This document shows, piece after piece, positions 33,375-41,796 of a stretch of DNA of 64,000 nt. How positions within the stretch are numbered: the first letter of the stretch is position 1; each line of letters starts with the position of its first letter. The notes beneath the pieces were generated by a model, which worked only from the letters and a program-made list of their open reading frames with translations, had not been told where the DNA came from and made no database searches. Source of the DNA: Spinactinospora alkalitolerans (GTDB lineage Bacteria > Actinomycetota > Actinomycetes > Streptosporangiales > Streptosporangiaceae); assembly GCF_013408795.1 (NCBI RefSeq), contig NZ_JACCCC010000001.1, positions 434,001-498,000 on the forward strand, written 5' to 3'. Both the position numbers and the translations under genes were made by a program.

Positions 33375-34547
33375 TTAACGGGATTGATGCCGGGAACTCG
33401 GGCTGGACGCCGGTACCAGGCGCAGCCGGTCGGGCGGCGCGGCCGGGCGGGCCGCGGGGGTGATGCGCCCGGCGACGGTGGCGGTCCGCGCGCCGGTGCA
33501 GGAGGGGATCGCCGACGGCAGGCCGTGCCAGGTGAGGAAGCCCAGCAGGGCGAACAGGTAGGCCTCCTTGGCGTCGGGGTCGATCCCGTGGTCGGCGGCC
33601 GAGAGCAGTCGCGCCGGCGCGAGCCCGGCCCTGAGCGCCTCGGTCATGGCGGGGTTGCGCATCCCGCCGCCCGAGCCGATCACCTCGGTGACGCCGTGGG
33701 CGCGGCAGGCGTCGGCGACCGTGCCCGCGGTGAGGGCGACGAGGGTGGCGAACAGGTCGTCCTCGGCCACGTCCAGGCCGGCCAGGGCGGCGTCCAGGTG
33801 GTCGGCGTGGAACAGCTCCCGCCCGGTGGACTTCGGCGCCGGGCGCGCGTAGTAGGGGTCGGAGCGCAGCCGGGCGAGCAGGTCCGGACGCACCCGGCCG
33901 CGCCGGGCCCTGGCTCCGTCGCGGTCCATCGGCTCGCCGACGCGGGCCGCGGCGAGGTCGAGCAGCGCGTTCGCCGGCCCGGTGTCGAAGGCGAACGGCG
34001 CGCGGCCGGGGGAGACGACGGTCAGGTTGGCGATGCCGCCCAGGTTCAGCGCCGCGGTGGTGCCCTCCCGGCCCGACAGCCACAGGACGTCCAGCGTGCT
34101 CGCCAGCGGCGCGCCCTGGCCCCCGGCGGCGATGTCGCGGGCGCGCAGGTCCGAGACGACCGGCAGCCCGGTGGCCTCGGCGATCCACGCAGGCTGCCCC
34201 AGTTGCAGGGTGCCGTGCGCGGCACCGTCCCGCACCCAGTGGAACACCGTCTGGCCGTGGGAGGCCACCAGGTCGGCCGCGCCGCCGGGGCACAGCTCGT
34301 CCAGCGCGTACCGGGCCGCGTCCGCGAACGCCCGCCCGATCCCGGTGTCGAGCCGGCAGACGTCGCCCATGGTCGTGGACGCGGGCGGCAGTGCGGCGAG
34401 CACGTCGTCGCGCAGCGAACCGGGGAGGGCGGCGGCACCGTGGCCGATCGGGGTGAGGAGTACCTCCCGGCCGGCCGACCGGATGTCCGCGACCGCCACG
34501 TCGATCCCGTCCACCGACGTCCCCGACGACAGCCCGATGACGATCAT
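33375..34547 (-). CDS. anmK: Anhydro-N-acetylmuramic acid kinase
   Basis: This 390-residue sugar kinase of the ASKHA fold has the AnmK signatures: LSSGTSVDGIDVA at the N-terminus, SHGQTVFHW, NLGGIANLTV, FDTGPANALLD and GSGGGMRNPAM. It converts 1,6-anhydro-MurNAc to MurNAc-6-phosphate during cell-wall recycling. GAGGAGG sits nine bases before the ATG at 34547. The 748-base region before it holds strong hairpins and a candidate promoter. The C-terminal tail beyond residue 370 is extra and Pro/Ser-rich. Confidence 0.95.
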   Translation of the reverse strand: MIVIGLSSGTSVDGIDVAVADIRSAGREVLLTPIGHGAAALPGSLRDDVLAALPPASTTMGDVCRLDTGIGRAFADAARYALDELCPGGAADLVASHGQTVFHWVRDGAAHGTLQLGQPAWIAEATGLPVVSDLRARDIAAGGQGAPLASTLDVLWLSGREGTTAALNLGGIANLTVVSPGRAPFAFDTGPANALLDLAAARVGEPMDRDGARARRGRVRPDLLARLRSDPYYARPAPKSTGRELFHADHLDAALAGLDVAEDDLFATLVALTAGTVADACRAHGVTEVIGSGGGMRNPAMTEALRAGLAPARLLSAADHGIDPDAKEAYLFALLGFLTWHGLPSAIPSCTGARTATVAGRITPAARPAAPPDRLRLVPASSPSSRHQSR

Positions 34548-34589
34548 CCACGCCTCCTCACGAAGAAGGAGCGCCGCGAGGGCGCCGTG

Positions 34590-34612
34590 CCCAGCGGTGC
34601 CGCACCGCTGGG
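34590..34612 (-). repeat. Perfect hairpin in the anmK leader
   Basis: CCCAGCGGTG, a three-base loop, CACCGCTGGG: a 10-bp perfect stem 43 bases before the anmK start. If transcribed on the minus strand it could act as an attenuator, a processing site or the 3' end of a small RNA. No T-run follows. Confidence 0.6.
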
Positions 34613-34739
34613 CCCGAACCCTGGCGCCCCACTGGGGGCTCGGGGCGGCGGAGCGCGGCCCGCTGGTCGTTGGGCCGCGGTTCCCCGGGGCGCAGCGGCT
34701 GACGCGGCTCCTCGGCCGTTCGACGCCGCTCAAAGCGGA

Positions 34740-34770
34740 ACCCGGTGGATCCCCTCCCGATCCACCGGGT
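34740..34770 (-). repeat. Perfect 12-bp hairpin in the anmK leader
   Basis: ACCCGGTGGATC at 34740-34751 pairs fully with 34759-34770 across a seven-base CCCTCCC loop. It follows the AT-rich segment on the minus strand and may terminate a short transcript from 34886-34914. Confidence 0.6.
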
Positions 34771-34885
34771 CCGTCCTGCGCGCCAGGAGAAACTAACGGT
34801 ATCTAATTAAAAGCTGTCAGTAAATGCCATGTGCAATCCCGTTAGTGCAATGACAAGGCCTTCAGCGAAATCCCCTATGACCATT

Positions 34886-34914
34886 ATTAACAAAACGTGT
34901 ATCCAGTGTCGCAA
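34886..34914 (-). promoter_or_regulatory. Candidate promoter in an AT-rich island
   Basis: On the minus strand TTGCGA (34914-34909), a 17-base spacer and GTTAAT (34891-34886) make a good sigma-70-like promoter in an AT-rich patch (about 34791-34935) that contrasts with the genome. It points to anmK 340 bases away. Nearby are a GTGCAAT direct repeat (34831 and 34845) and ACTAACGG/CCGTTAGT inverted at 34792 and 34839. Confidence 0.5.
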
Positions 34915-34943
34915 TCCGTCACTATTGTCGCTACGCTGCTCCC

Positions 34944-34985
34944 GGGTCGGCGCCGTCACACCCCTCCCTCTGACGGCGCCGACCC
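34944..34985. repeat. Perfect 15-bp inverted repeat
   Basis: GGGTCGGCGCCGTCA at 34944-34958 is exactly inverted at 34971-34985 around a 12-base pyrimidine-rich loop. It lies at the border of the AT-rich island, between it and repeat copy B. On the minus strand it is downstream of the GntR gene and could be its terminator. Confidence 0.65.
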
Positions 34986-35021
34986 ACGAACGCGCGGTCT
35001 TCGGCGGAGCGCCTGGACAGC

Positions 35022-35305
35022 GCCTAGATCCTCGTTGGGAGAGGGGCGGCGTTGTCTCCAGGCCCTGTTTGGTCCTGCGGGCGCGGTGGGGCTGTTGTCG
35101 GCGCGCAGCGTCCGGCGGCGCCGGACCGAAACCGCGGTGTCGGTCCGCGCCGACGGTGTCGGCGTGCGCTTCGCGCGCGGGAGGGCGATTTTGCGTCCAC
35201 GGGCCTTCGGCCGCGCGAGAGAATCGCCCACCCGCGCGCCGCCCCTCCTGGGGGCCGGCCTTCAAGACCTCCAGGAGTCGAGCTTAAAACCCAAGCTAGA
35301 TGAGG
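35022..35305. repeat. Interspersed repeat, copy B
   Basis: This copy links the others. Its left 95 bases (from GCCTAGATCCTCGTTGGG to CGCAGCGTCCGGCG) match copy D at 58699-58796. Its centre and right part match copy C, including CCGAAACCGCGGTGTCGGT and an 18-bp stem with one mismatch (35173-35190 with 35222-35239, core GGGCGATT). Its right end carries the GAAG-type terminal sequence of copies A, C and E, and overlaps the GntR gene stop. Confidence 0.7.
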
Positions 35306-35964
35306 TCGCGCACGGTGCGCTCGAAGGCGTTGACGTGCTCGACCGCGAGCGCGTGCGCGGTTTCGGCCTCGCCGGAGACGACGGCGTCCAGCAAGGGGCG
35401 GTGTTCGGCGACGTGCGCGCCGACGTCGGGCAGCCGGTCCAGGAAGAGGTACCAGATGCGCAGCGCGTGGTTGTAGTACTGCCCGAGGGTGCTCTCCAGG
35501 TAGGCGTTGCGGGTCGCGCGGTACAGCGCGCGGTGGACCTCGGTGTCCAGCCGCATCACGCTCTCGGGGGCGCTGCCGTGCTCGGCCACGCCGTCGCGCA
35601 GCCGGGCGAGGTCGGCGCGGTCGCGCGGCGTGGCCCGCTGGGCGGCGCGGCGGGCGGCGAGTCCTTCGAGCTCGCGGCGCACGTCGGCGATGAGGGCGTG
35701 GTCGGTGATGTTGATCTCGGTGGCGAAGGTGCCGCGGCGAGGGAAGACCGCGACCAGCCGCTCGGTCTCCAGGCGCTTGATGGCGTTGCGGACCGGGGTG
35801 CGCCCGATGCCCAGCCGACGTGAGAGCCGCTCCTCGTTGATCACGGCCCCCGGCGGGATCTCCAGCGTGATCACCAGGTCCCGGATCGCGGTGTAGGCGC
35901 GCTCGCCGAGCGGGACCGGGGCCTCGGGGGATTCGGGCGCGGGGTCGTTGACGGACGTGCTCAT
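35296..35964 (-). CDS. GntR-family regulator, FCD type
   Basis: This 222-residue regulator has an N-terminal winged helix (residues 18-80: IPPGAVINEERLSRRLGIGRTPVRNAIKRLE) and an all-helical FCD ligand domain with the metal-binding His pattern (DTEVHRAL, EHRPLLDAV, EHVNAFE). It is divergent from soxBDAG, and a perfect palindrome lies between them at 35987-35998, so it probably controls the sarcosine oxidase operon with a glycine-betaine catabolite as ligand (inference). Its TAG stop falls inside the end of repeat copy B. Confidence 0.92.
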   Translation of the reverse strand: MSTSVNDPAPESPEAPVPLGERAYTAIRDLVITLEIPPGAVINEERLSRRLGIGRTPVRNAIKRLETERLVAVFPRRGTFATEINITDHALIADVRRELEGLAARRAAQRATPRDRADLARLRDGVAEHGSAPESVMRLDTEVHRALYRATRNAYLESTLGQYYNHALRIWYLFLDRLPDVGAHVAEHRPLLDAVVSGEAETAHALAVEHVNAFERTVRDLI

Positions 35965-35986
35965 GGCCGCTTAGCTTAGTCCACAT

Positions 35987-35998
35987 CTGAAATTTCAG
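35987..35998. promoter_or_regulatory. Palindromic operator between gntR and soxB
   Basis: CTGAAATTTCAG is a perfect 12-base palindrome, 23 bases from the regulator start and 74 bases from soxB. FCD-type GntR regulators bind short symmetrical sites, so it is a good candidate operator for both directions. Confidence 0.6.
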
Positions 35999-36071
35999 TT
36001 CGTCGGCCAGTTGGATCTCAGGAATCGGCCGACCCCGCGTCCCGTATCCCGCCCGACCCGAGGAGGCGGTC

Positions 36072-37298
36072 ATGATCGCCGGCACCGCGCGGCTCCCGGA
36101 CCACCCCGAGCGACTGTGGCCGAACCCCGAACCCAAGCGGTCCTACGACGTCGTCATCGTCGGAGCGGGCGGGCACGGGCTGGCCACCGCCTACCACCTC
36201 GCCAAGGAGCAGGGCGTCCGCGACGTCGCCGTCCTGGAGAAGGGCTGGCTGGCCGGCGGCAACATGGCGCGCAACACCACGATCATCCGCTCCAACTACC
36301 TGTGGGACGAGAGCGCGCGCATCTACGAGCACGCGCTGGAGCTGTGGGAGGGCCTGGAGGAGGATCTGGGCTACCCGATCCTGTTCAGCCAGCGGGGCGT
36401 GCTCAACCTCGCGCACTCGCTCCAGGACGTGCGCGAGGGCGTCCGGCGGGTCAACGCCAACCGGCTCAACGGCGTCGACGCCGAATGGCTGGACCCGGCC
36501 GGCGTCAAGGAGGTCTGCCCGATCATCGACGTCTCCGCCGACGTCCGCCACCCGGTGCTGGGCGCGACCTTCCAGCCGCGCGCGGGCATCGCCAAGCACG
36601 ACTACGTGGCCTGGGGGTACGCGCGCGCCGCGGCGGCGACGGGGGTCGACCTGATCCAGGACTGCGAGGTCACCGGGTTCCTGCGCGACGGCGACCGGAT
36701 CACCGGCGTGCGCACGGCCCGGGGCGACATCGCGGCCGGCCGGGTCGGGCTGGCCGCCGCGGGCCACACCTCCGTGCTGGCCGACACCCTGGGGCTGCGG
36801 CTGCCGCTGCAGAGCCACCCGCTGCAGGCTCTGGTCTCCGAGCTCCTGGAGCCCGTCCACCCCACCGTGGTGATGTCCAACGCGGTGCACGTCTACGTCA
36901 GCCAGGCGCACAAGGGCGAACTCGTCCTCGGCGCAGGCATCGACTCCTACAACGGTTACGGCCAGCGCGGTTCGTTCCACGTCATCGAGCGGCAGATGGC
37001 GGCCGCGCTGGAGCTGTTCCCGGTCTTCGCGGGCGCGCACGTGCTGCGGACCTGGGCCGGGGTCGTCGACGTGAGCCCCGACGCCTCGCCCATCCTCGGC
37101 CGCACCCCCTTCACCGGCCTCTACGTCAACTGCGGCTGGGGGACCGGGGGATTCAAGGCCACGCCCGCGGTGGGCCGCTGCTTCGCCCACACCATCGCCC
37201 ACGACGAGCCGCACCCGCTCAACGCGCCCTTCGGCCTGGAGCGCTTCTTCACCGGCGCCCTGGTCGACGAGCACGGCGCCGCCGCAGTCGCCCACTGA
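36072..37298 (+). CDS. soxB: Sarcosine oxidase subunit beta
   Basis: This 408-residue flavoprotein has the FAD-binding motif [19 protein letters not shown] (about residues 29-47), the SoxB feature [19 protein letters not shown] and the C-terminal [15 protein letters not shown]. In heterotetrameric sarcosine oxidase it carries non-covalent FAD and covalent FMN and oxidises sarcosine. It is first of four genes, in the order B, D, A, G known from other actinobacteria. The start ATG at 36072 follows GAGGAGG. Confidence 0.95.
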   Translation: MIAGTARLPDHPERLWPNPEPKRSYDVVIVGAGGHGLATAYHLAKEQGVRDVAVLEKGWLAGGNMARNTTIIRSNYLWDESARIYEHALELWEGLEEDLGYPILFSQRGVLNLAHSLQDVREGVRRVNANRLNGVDAEWLDPAGVKEVCPIIDVSADVRHPVLGATFQPRAGIAKHDYVAWGYARAAAATGVDLIQDCEVTGFLRDGDRITGVRTARGDIAAGRVGLAAAGHTSVLADTLGLRLPLQSHPLQALVSELLEPVHPTVVMSNAVHVYVSQAHKGELVLGAGIDSYNGYGQRGSFHVIERQMAAALELFPVFAGAHVLRTWAGVVDVSPDASPILGRTPFTGLYVNCGWGTGGFKATPAVGRCFAHTIAHDEPHPLNAPFGLERFFTGALVDEHGAAAVAH

Positions 37299-37345
37299 CC
37301 CGCGCACCGCCGGTGCGCACCGCCCGGCCATGGAGGCCCACCGTG

Positions 37346-37621
37346 ATGCTCATTCCCTGCCCCTACTGCGGGCCGCGCGAGGAGACCGAGTTCCACTACG
37401 GCGGGCAGGCGCACGTCGCCCACCCCGCCGACCCCGCCGCGCTGTCCGACACCGAATGGGGCCACTACCTGTTCTTCCGCGCCAACCCCAAGGGCCGCTT
37501 CGCCGAGCGGTGGCGGCACAGCGTGGGCTGCGGCAGGTGGTTCAACGCCATCAGGGACACCGCGACCCACGAGCTGGTCCGGGTCTATGAGATGGGCGAG
37601 CCGGAACCGGTGATCGAATGA
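37346..37621 (+). CDS. soxD: Sarcosine oxidase subunit delta
   Basis: This 91-residue subunit has the zinc-binding CPYC at its start and a further Cys in VGCGRWFNAIRDT, along with PREETEFHYGG and WGHYLFFRANPKG. It binds zinc in the heterotetramer. A GGAGG site precedes; both GTG 37343 and ATG 37346 are possible. Its TGA overlaps the soxA ATG. Confidence 0.93.
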   Translation: MLIPCPYCGPREETEFHYGGQAHVAHPADPAALSDTEWGHYLFFRANPKGRFAERWRHSVGCGRWFNAIRDTATHELVRVYEMGEPEPVIE

Positions 37622-40482
37622 GCGAGGCACTCCGGCTGCCCTCCGGCGGCCGCATCGACCGCGGTACGACGCTGAACTTCCACTTCAACGGGGCCGCCTA
37701 CACCGGGCGTCCCGGCGACACCCTCGCCTCGGCGCTGCTGGCCAACGGCGTGCACCACGTCGCCGACAGCGTGCGGCTGGGCCGTCCGCGCGGGATCTTC
37801 GCCGCCGGGGCCGAGGAGCCCACCGCCCTCGTCCGGGTCGAGGCGCCGACCGCCGAGACCATGGTGACCGCCACGACCGTGGAGCTGAGCGAGGGGCTGC
37901 GGGCCCGCGGCCTGAACGGGCATGGCCGGCTGGAGCCGGGGGCCGCCCTCTCGGACCACGACGCGATGCACGCCCACTGCGACGTGCTGGTCGTCGGCGC
38001 CGGTCCGGCCGGTCTGGCCGCCGCGCTGACCGCGGCCCGCACCGGCGCCAGGGTCGTCCTCGCCGACGAGCACCCCGAGCCGGGCGGCTCCCTGCTCGGC
38101 ACCGGGGAGCCCCTCGCGGCGGACGACGGGTCCGACTGGGTGGCGCGGTGCCGGACCGAGCTGGAGTCCTGCGCCGAGGTCCGCCTCCTCACCCGCACCA
38201 CCGTCTTCGGGCACTTCGACGACAACCACCTGATGGCCCTGCAGCACCGCGCCCCCGGCCCCGCCGACGGCGGCGGAGGGGCGCGCCGCCGCGTCTGGCG
38301 CATCCGGGCGCGCCGGGTGGTGCTCGCGACCGGCGCGCACGAGCGCTCCTACGTGTTCTCCGGCAACGACCGGCCGGGCATCATGCTCGCCGCGGCGGCC
38401 CGCCGCCACCTGCACCGCCACGCCGTGCTCGCCGGCACCCGCGCCGTCGTCTGCACCACCAACGACAGCGCCTACGCCGCCGCGCTGGACCTCGCCGCGG
38501 CAGGCGTCGACGTCGCCGCCGTCGCCGACGCCCGGCCCGCCGTCCCCGCGCACTGGCGCGACCGGTGCGCCGCGGCCGGGATCGAGGTCCTGCCCGGCCA
38601 CGCGGTGGTCAGCACCAGCGGGCACGAGCGCATCACCGGCGCGCACGTCGCCGCGCTGCCGACCGGTCCCGGCGGCCGGCTCGGCCCCAGGCGGGGCATC
38701 CACTGCGACCTGCTGTGCGTCTCCGGTGGCTGGAACCCGGTCCTGCAGCTCTTCGCCCAGGCCCGCGGCGAACTGCGCTACGACGAGACCCTGGCGGCCT
38801 TCGTCCCGGGCCGCGCGCCCGAGGCGGTGCTGGTGGCCGGTGCGGCCAACGGGCGGTTCGGCACGGCGGACTGCCTGGCCGAGGGTGCGCGGGCCGGCGA
38901 GGAGGCCGCGCGGGCCGCGGGCTTCCGGCCCGGCGCGCCCGTCCGGCTCCCCGAGGCCCGGGAACCGGCGGCCACCGCCCCGCGCGCGCTGTGGTCCGTC
39001 CCCGACCCGGGGGACGATCCCGGCCGGCACTTCCAGTTCGTCGACCTCCAGCGCGACGCCACCGTCGCCGACATCGTCCGGGCCGTGCGGGCGGGGATGC
39101 GCTCGGTCGAGCACGTCAAGCGCTACACCACCATCGGCACCGCCCACGACCAGGGCAAGACCAGCGGCGTGCTCGCCATCGGCGTCGTCTCCGACGTGCT
39201 GGGCCGACCCGTCGGCGAGCTCGGCGCCGTGTCGTTCCGGCCGCCCTACATCCCCGTGGGCTTCGCGGCGCTGGCCGGCCGGGACCGCGGCCACCTGCAC
39301 GCCCCCGTCCGGGTGACGGCCATGCACGATCGGCACGTCGCGGCCGGAGCCCGGTTCGAGGACGTCGGCGAGTGGAAGCGCCCCTGGTTCTACCCCCGGC
39401 GGGGAGAGGACATGGACGCCGCGGTCCAGCGCGAGTGCCGCGCGGCCCGGCGGGGCGTCGCGATGATGGACGTGTCCACCCTGGGCAAGATCGAGGTCCA
39501 GGGCCCCGACGCGGCCGCCTTCCTCGACCTCGTCTACACCAACCTGATCAGCACCCTGAACGTGGGCCGGATCCGCTACGGCCTGATGTGCACCGCCGAC
39601 GGCATGGTCCTCGACGACGGCACCGTCATGCGCCTCGCCGAGCACCGCTTCCTCCTCACCACGACCACGGGCAACGCGGCGGCCGTCCTGGACTGGCTGG
39701 AGGAGTGGTCCCAGACGGAGTGGCCGCACCTGCGGGTGCGCATGGCCTCGGTGACCGACCACTGGGCCACCGTCGCCCTGGTCGGACCGCGGGCGCGCGG
39801 CGTGCTGCGCGCGCTCGCCCCCGGCCTCGACGCCGCCAACGACGCCTTCCCGTTCATGTCCTGGCGCGAGGCCGACGTCGCGGGCATCGGGGCGCGGGTG
39901 TGCCGCATCAGCTTCTCCGGCGAACTCGCCTACGAGATCAACGTGCCCTGGTGGTCGGGGCGGCGGCTGTGGGACGCGCTCGGCGCGGCGGGGGCCGGGC
40001 ACGGCATCACCGCCTACGGGACCGAGACCATGCACGTGCTGCGCGCCGAGAAGGGCTACCCCGTCGTCGGCCAGGACACCGACGGCACCGTGACACCGCA
40101 CGACCTGGGGATGCACTGGGCCGTCTCCAAGAAGAAGAGCGACTTCATCGGCAGGCGCTCCTTCGACCGCGCCGACACATGCCGCGATGACCGGGCGCAC
40201 TTCGTCGGGCTGCTGCCCGCCGACCCGCAGGAGCTGCTGCCCGAGGGCACCCAGCTCGTGGCCGACGCGCCCCCGGCCGAGTCGCCGGAGCCCGCGCTGG
40301 GCCACGTGACGTCGAGCTACCGCAGCGCGGCGCTCGGCCGGACCTTCGCCCTCGCCATGGTGCGGGCGGGGCGCGACCGCATGGGCGGGTCGGTGCGCGC
40401 GGTCGTCGGCGACCGCACCGTGCCCGTGACGATCACCGGCACCGTGTTCTACGACCAGGAAGGGGCCAGGCGCGATGGCTGA
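37618..40482 (+). CDS. soxA: Sarcosine oxidase subunit alpha
   Basis: This 954-residue subunit has an N-terminal 2Fe-2S-like fold domain without cluster ligands (residues 1-90, HFNGAAYTGRPGDTLASALLANG), an NAD-binding domain (VLVVGAGPAGLAAALTAARTG, about 122-142), and a C-terminal aminomethyltransferase (GcvT-like) domain that binds tetrahydrofolate (DVSTLGKIEVQGPDA, TTTGNAAAVLDWLEEW, GTETMHVLRAEKGYPVVGQD). It takes the formaldehyde unit onto folate as methylene-THF. ATG overlaps the soxD stop, and its stop overlaps soxG by eight bases. Confidence 0.95.
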   Translation: MSEALRLPSGGRIDRGTTLNFHFNGAAYTGRPGDTLASALLANGVHHVADSVRLGRPRGIFAAGAEEPTALVRVEAPTAETMVTATTVELSEGLRARGLNGHGRLEPGAALSDHDAMHAHCDVLVVGAGPAGLAAALTAARTGARVVLADEHPEPGGSLLGTGEPLAADDGSDWVARCRTELESCAEVRLLTRTTVFGHFDDNHLMALQHRAPGPADGGGGARRRVWRIRARRVVLATGAHERSYVFSGNDRPGIMLAAAARRHLHRHAVLAGTRAVVCTTNDSAYAAALDLAAAGVDVAAVADARPAVPAHWRDRCAAAGIEVLPGHAVVSTSGHERITGAHVAALPTGPGGRLGPRRGIHCDLLCVSGGWNPVLQLFAQARGELRYDETLAAFVPGRAPEAVLVAGAANGRFGTADCLAEGARAGEEAARAAGFRPGAPVRLPEAREPAATAPRALWSVPDPGDDPGRHFQFVDLQRDATVADIVRAVRAGMRSVEHVKRYTTIGTAHDQGKTSGVLAIGVVSDVLGRPVGELGAVSFRPPYIPVGFAALAGRDRGHLHAPVRVTAMHDRHVAAGARFEDVGEWKRPWFYPRRGEDMDAAVQRECRAARRGVAMMDVSTLGKIEVQGPDAAAFLDLVYTNLISTLNVGRIRYGLMCTADGMVLDDGTVMRLAEHRFLLTTTTGNAAAVLDWLEEWSQTEWPHLRVRMASVTDHWATVALVGPRARGVLRALAPGLDAANDAFPFMSWREADVAGIGARVCRISFSGELAYEINVPWWSGRRLWDALGAAGAGHGITAYGTETMHVLRAEKGYPVVGQDTDGTVTPHDLGMHWAVSKKKSDFIGRRSFDRADTCRDDRAHFVGLLPADPQELLPEGTQLVADAPPAESPEPALGHVTSSYRSAALGRTFALAMVRAGRDRMGGSVRAVVGDRTVPVTITGTVFYDQEGARRDG

Positions 40483-41281
40483 GCCGATGCGCGCCCGCGC
40501 AGCCGCGGCGGGGGAGACCGGAGGGGCCGAGGACACCGGAGGAGCCGGGGCCCGCACCCGGACCGGTCCACCCGCCGGGGACGCCGCTCAAAGCACTCCG
40601 GTCCCCGGGGAGACCGGTCCGGCCGGCTCGCCCAACGGGGACACTCCTCTGAGCGCTCCGTTCCCCGGGGAGAGCGCCCCGGTCACCCCGCTCGCCGGGC
40701 ACGCCGCGCGCTTCGCCGGGCTCGGCGCGGCCACCGGTTCGGCGCTGCGCGTCGCCGAGCAGCCGGTGCGGACCCAACTGACCGTCCGCGCGGACCCCGG
40801 CGGCCCGGCCGCCGCGGCGATCGGCCGGGTCCTGGGCAGCGCGCTGCCCACGGCCGCCACCACGGCGGTCCGGACCGGGGACCGGCGCGTGCTGTGGCTC
40901 GGACCGGACGAATGGCTGGTGACCGCGCCGCTGGAGCAGCGCCTCCGGTTGGAGGCCGACCTGCGCGCCGCCGCCGACGGCCTCGCGGACGACTGGGCCT
41001 GCGTCGTGGACGCGTCGGGGCAGCACGCGGTCCTGTCGATCGCCGGTCCCCTGGCGCGCGACCTCCTGGCCAAGGGGTGCGCGATCGACCTGCACCCCCG
41101 GGCCTTCGGTCCGGGCCGGTGCGCGCGCACCTGGCTGGCCCGGGCCCAGGCGGTCATCCTCAACGACGCGGAGAACGCCGGGGACGAACCGGCCTACACG
41201 GTCCTGGTGCGCTCCTCCTACGCCCGCTACCTCGCCGACTGGCTCCTCGACGCGTCGGCGGAATGGAAGCGCCGGTCTTGA
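40475..41281 (+). CDS. soxG: Sarcosine oxidase subunit gamma with duplicated N-terminal linker
   Basis: The C-terminal 180 residues are normal SoxG, a GcvT-fold partner of SoxA (RVLWLGPDEWLVTAP, CVVDASGQHAVLSIAGP, VRSSYARYLADWLLDA). The first 70 residues are a Pro/Gly/Thr-rich extension in which a 60-base unit is repeated (40580-40639 and 40640-40699, each encoding PGE[TS]). Typical SoxG lacks this. It is the last gene of the operon; the interspersed repeat copy C begins about 110 bases later. Confidence 0.9.
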   Translation: MAEPMRARAAAAGETGGAEDTGGAGARTRTGPPAGDAAQSTPVPGETGPAGSPNGDTPLSAPFPGESAPVTPLAGHAARFAGLGAATGSALRVAEQPVRTQLTVRADPGGPAAAAIGRVLGSALPTAATTAVRTGDRRVLWLGPDEWLVTAPLEQRLRLEADLRAAADGLADDWACVVDASGQHAVLSIAGPLARDLLAKGCAIDLHPRAFGPGRCARTWLARAQAVILNDAENAGDEPAYTVLVRSSYARYLADWLLDASAEWKRRS

Positions 41282-41390
41282 AGTCGTGCACCCTACCGAG
41301 GTTTACAGGAGTCGCGTCGGGTGGTCGGGCGGCCGAGGTGCGCTGTGCCCTTGTTCGCCGCCGGGCGCGCACGGTGGTTCTCTCGTCGAT

Positions 41391-41776
41391 CTTGGCCTTG
41401 GGTCTCAACCTTGACCCCAGGGGGTTGGTAGGGCCCGCCCAAGGACGGGGTGGTGTGCGGGTGGGCGATTCTCTCGCGTGGCCGTCGAGCCCGTGGACGG
41501 AAAATCGCCCACCCGCACGCGAAGCAGGCCCGCCGCTTCGGCGCGCACCGACACCGCGGTTTCGGCCTGGCACGCACGGTGGCGGCGTGGGCGGCGCGGC
41601 GCCGGTGCGATCCCTTGATGGGCCTTGCCACGCGAGAGGATCGCCCGGTCACCGCGGATTCCACCTGCGGCCGGGGTCACAAGACCCCCAGTGGCCGAGG
41701 TTGAAACCCGAGTCGGCCTTGTGGGCCCTGAAAACGCTGCGACAACGCCCACAAGGACAAGATCGGCGTCGGAGGA
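41391..41776. repeat. Interspersed repeat, copy C
   Basis: Between the convergent soxG and FAD-subunit genes lies the fullest copy of the family. The left end (from CTTGGGTCTCAACCTTG at about 41396) and the inverted right end (GGTTTCAACC, complement of 41699-41708) form imperfect terminal inverted repeats. The centre has a perfect 16-bp stem, GTGCGGGTGGGCGATT at 41455-41470 with 41503-41518, and the 19-mer shared with copy B. Confidence 0.7.
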
Positions 41777-41796
41777 GGCAGCCGGGGACTCCCTGA

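Noticed and set aside
34807-35265. Minus-strand frame ending with a membrane-like GDFAEGLVIALTGLHMAF
   Set aside because: Most of the frame crosses repeat copy B and the 15-bp hairpin; the last 25 residues have an ATG that falls almost on the candidate -10 box, so translation is unlikely.
35999-36071. Glycine-type riboswitch before soxB
   Set aside because: The leader is too short and holds no paired aptamer-like structure; the palindrome and divergent GntR gene explain control better.
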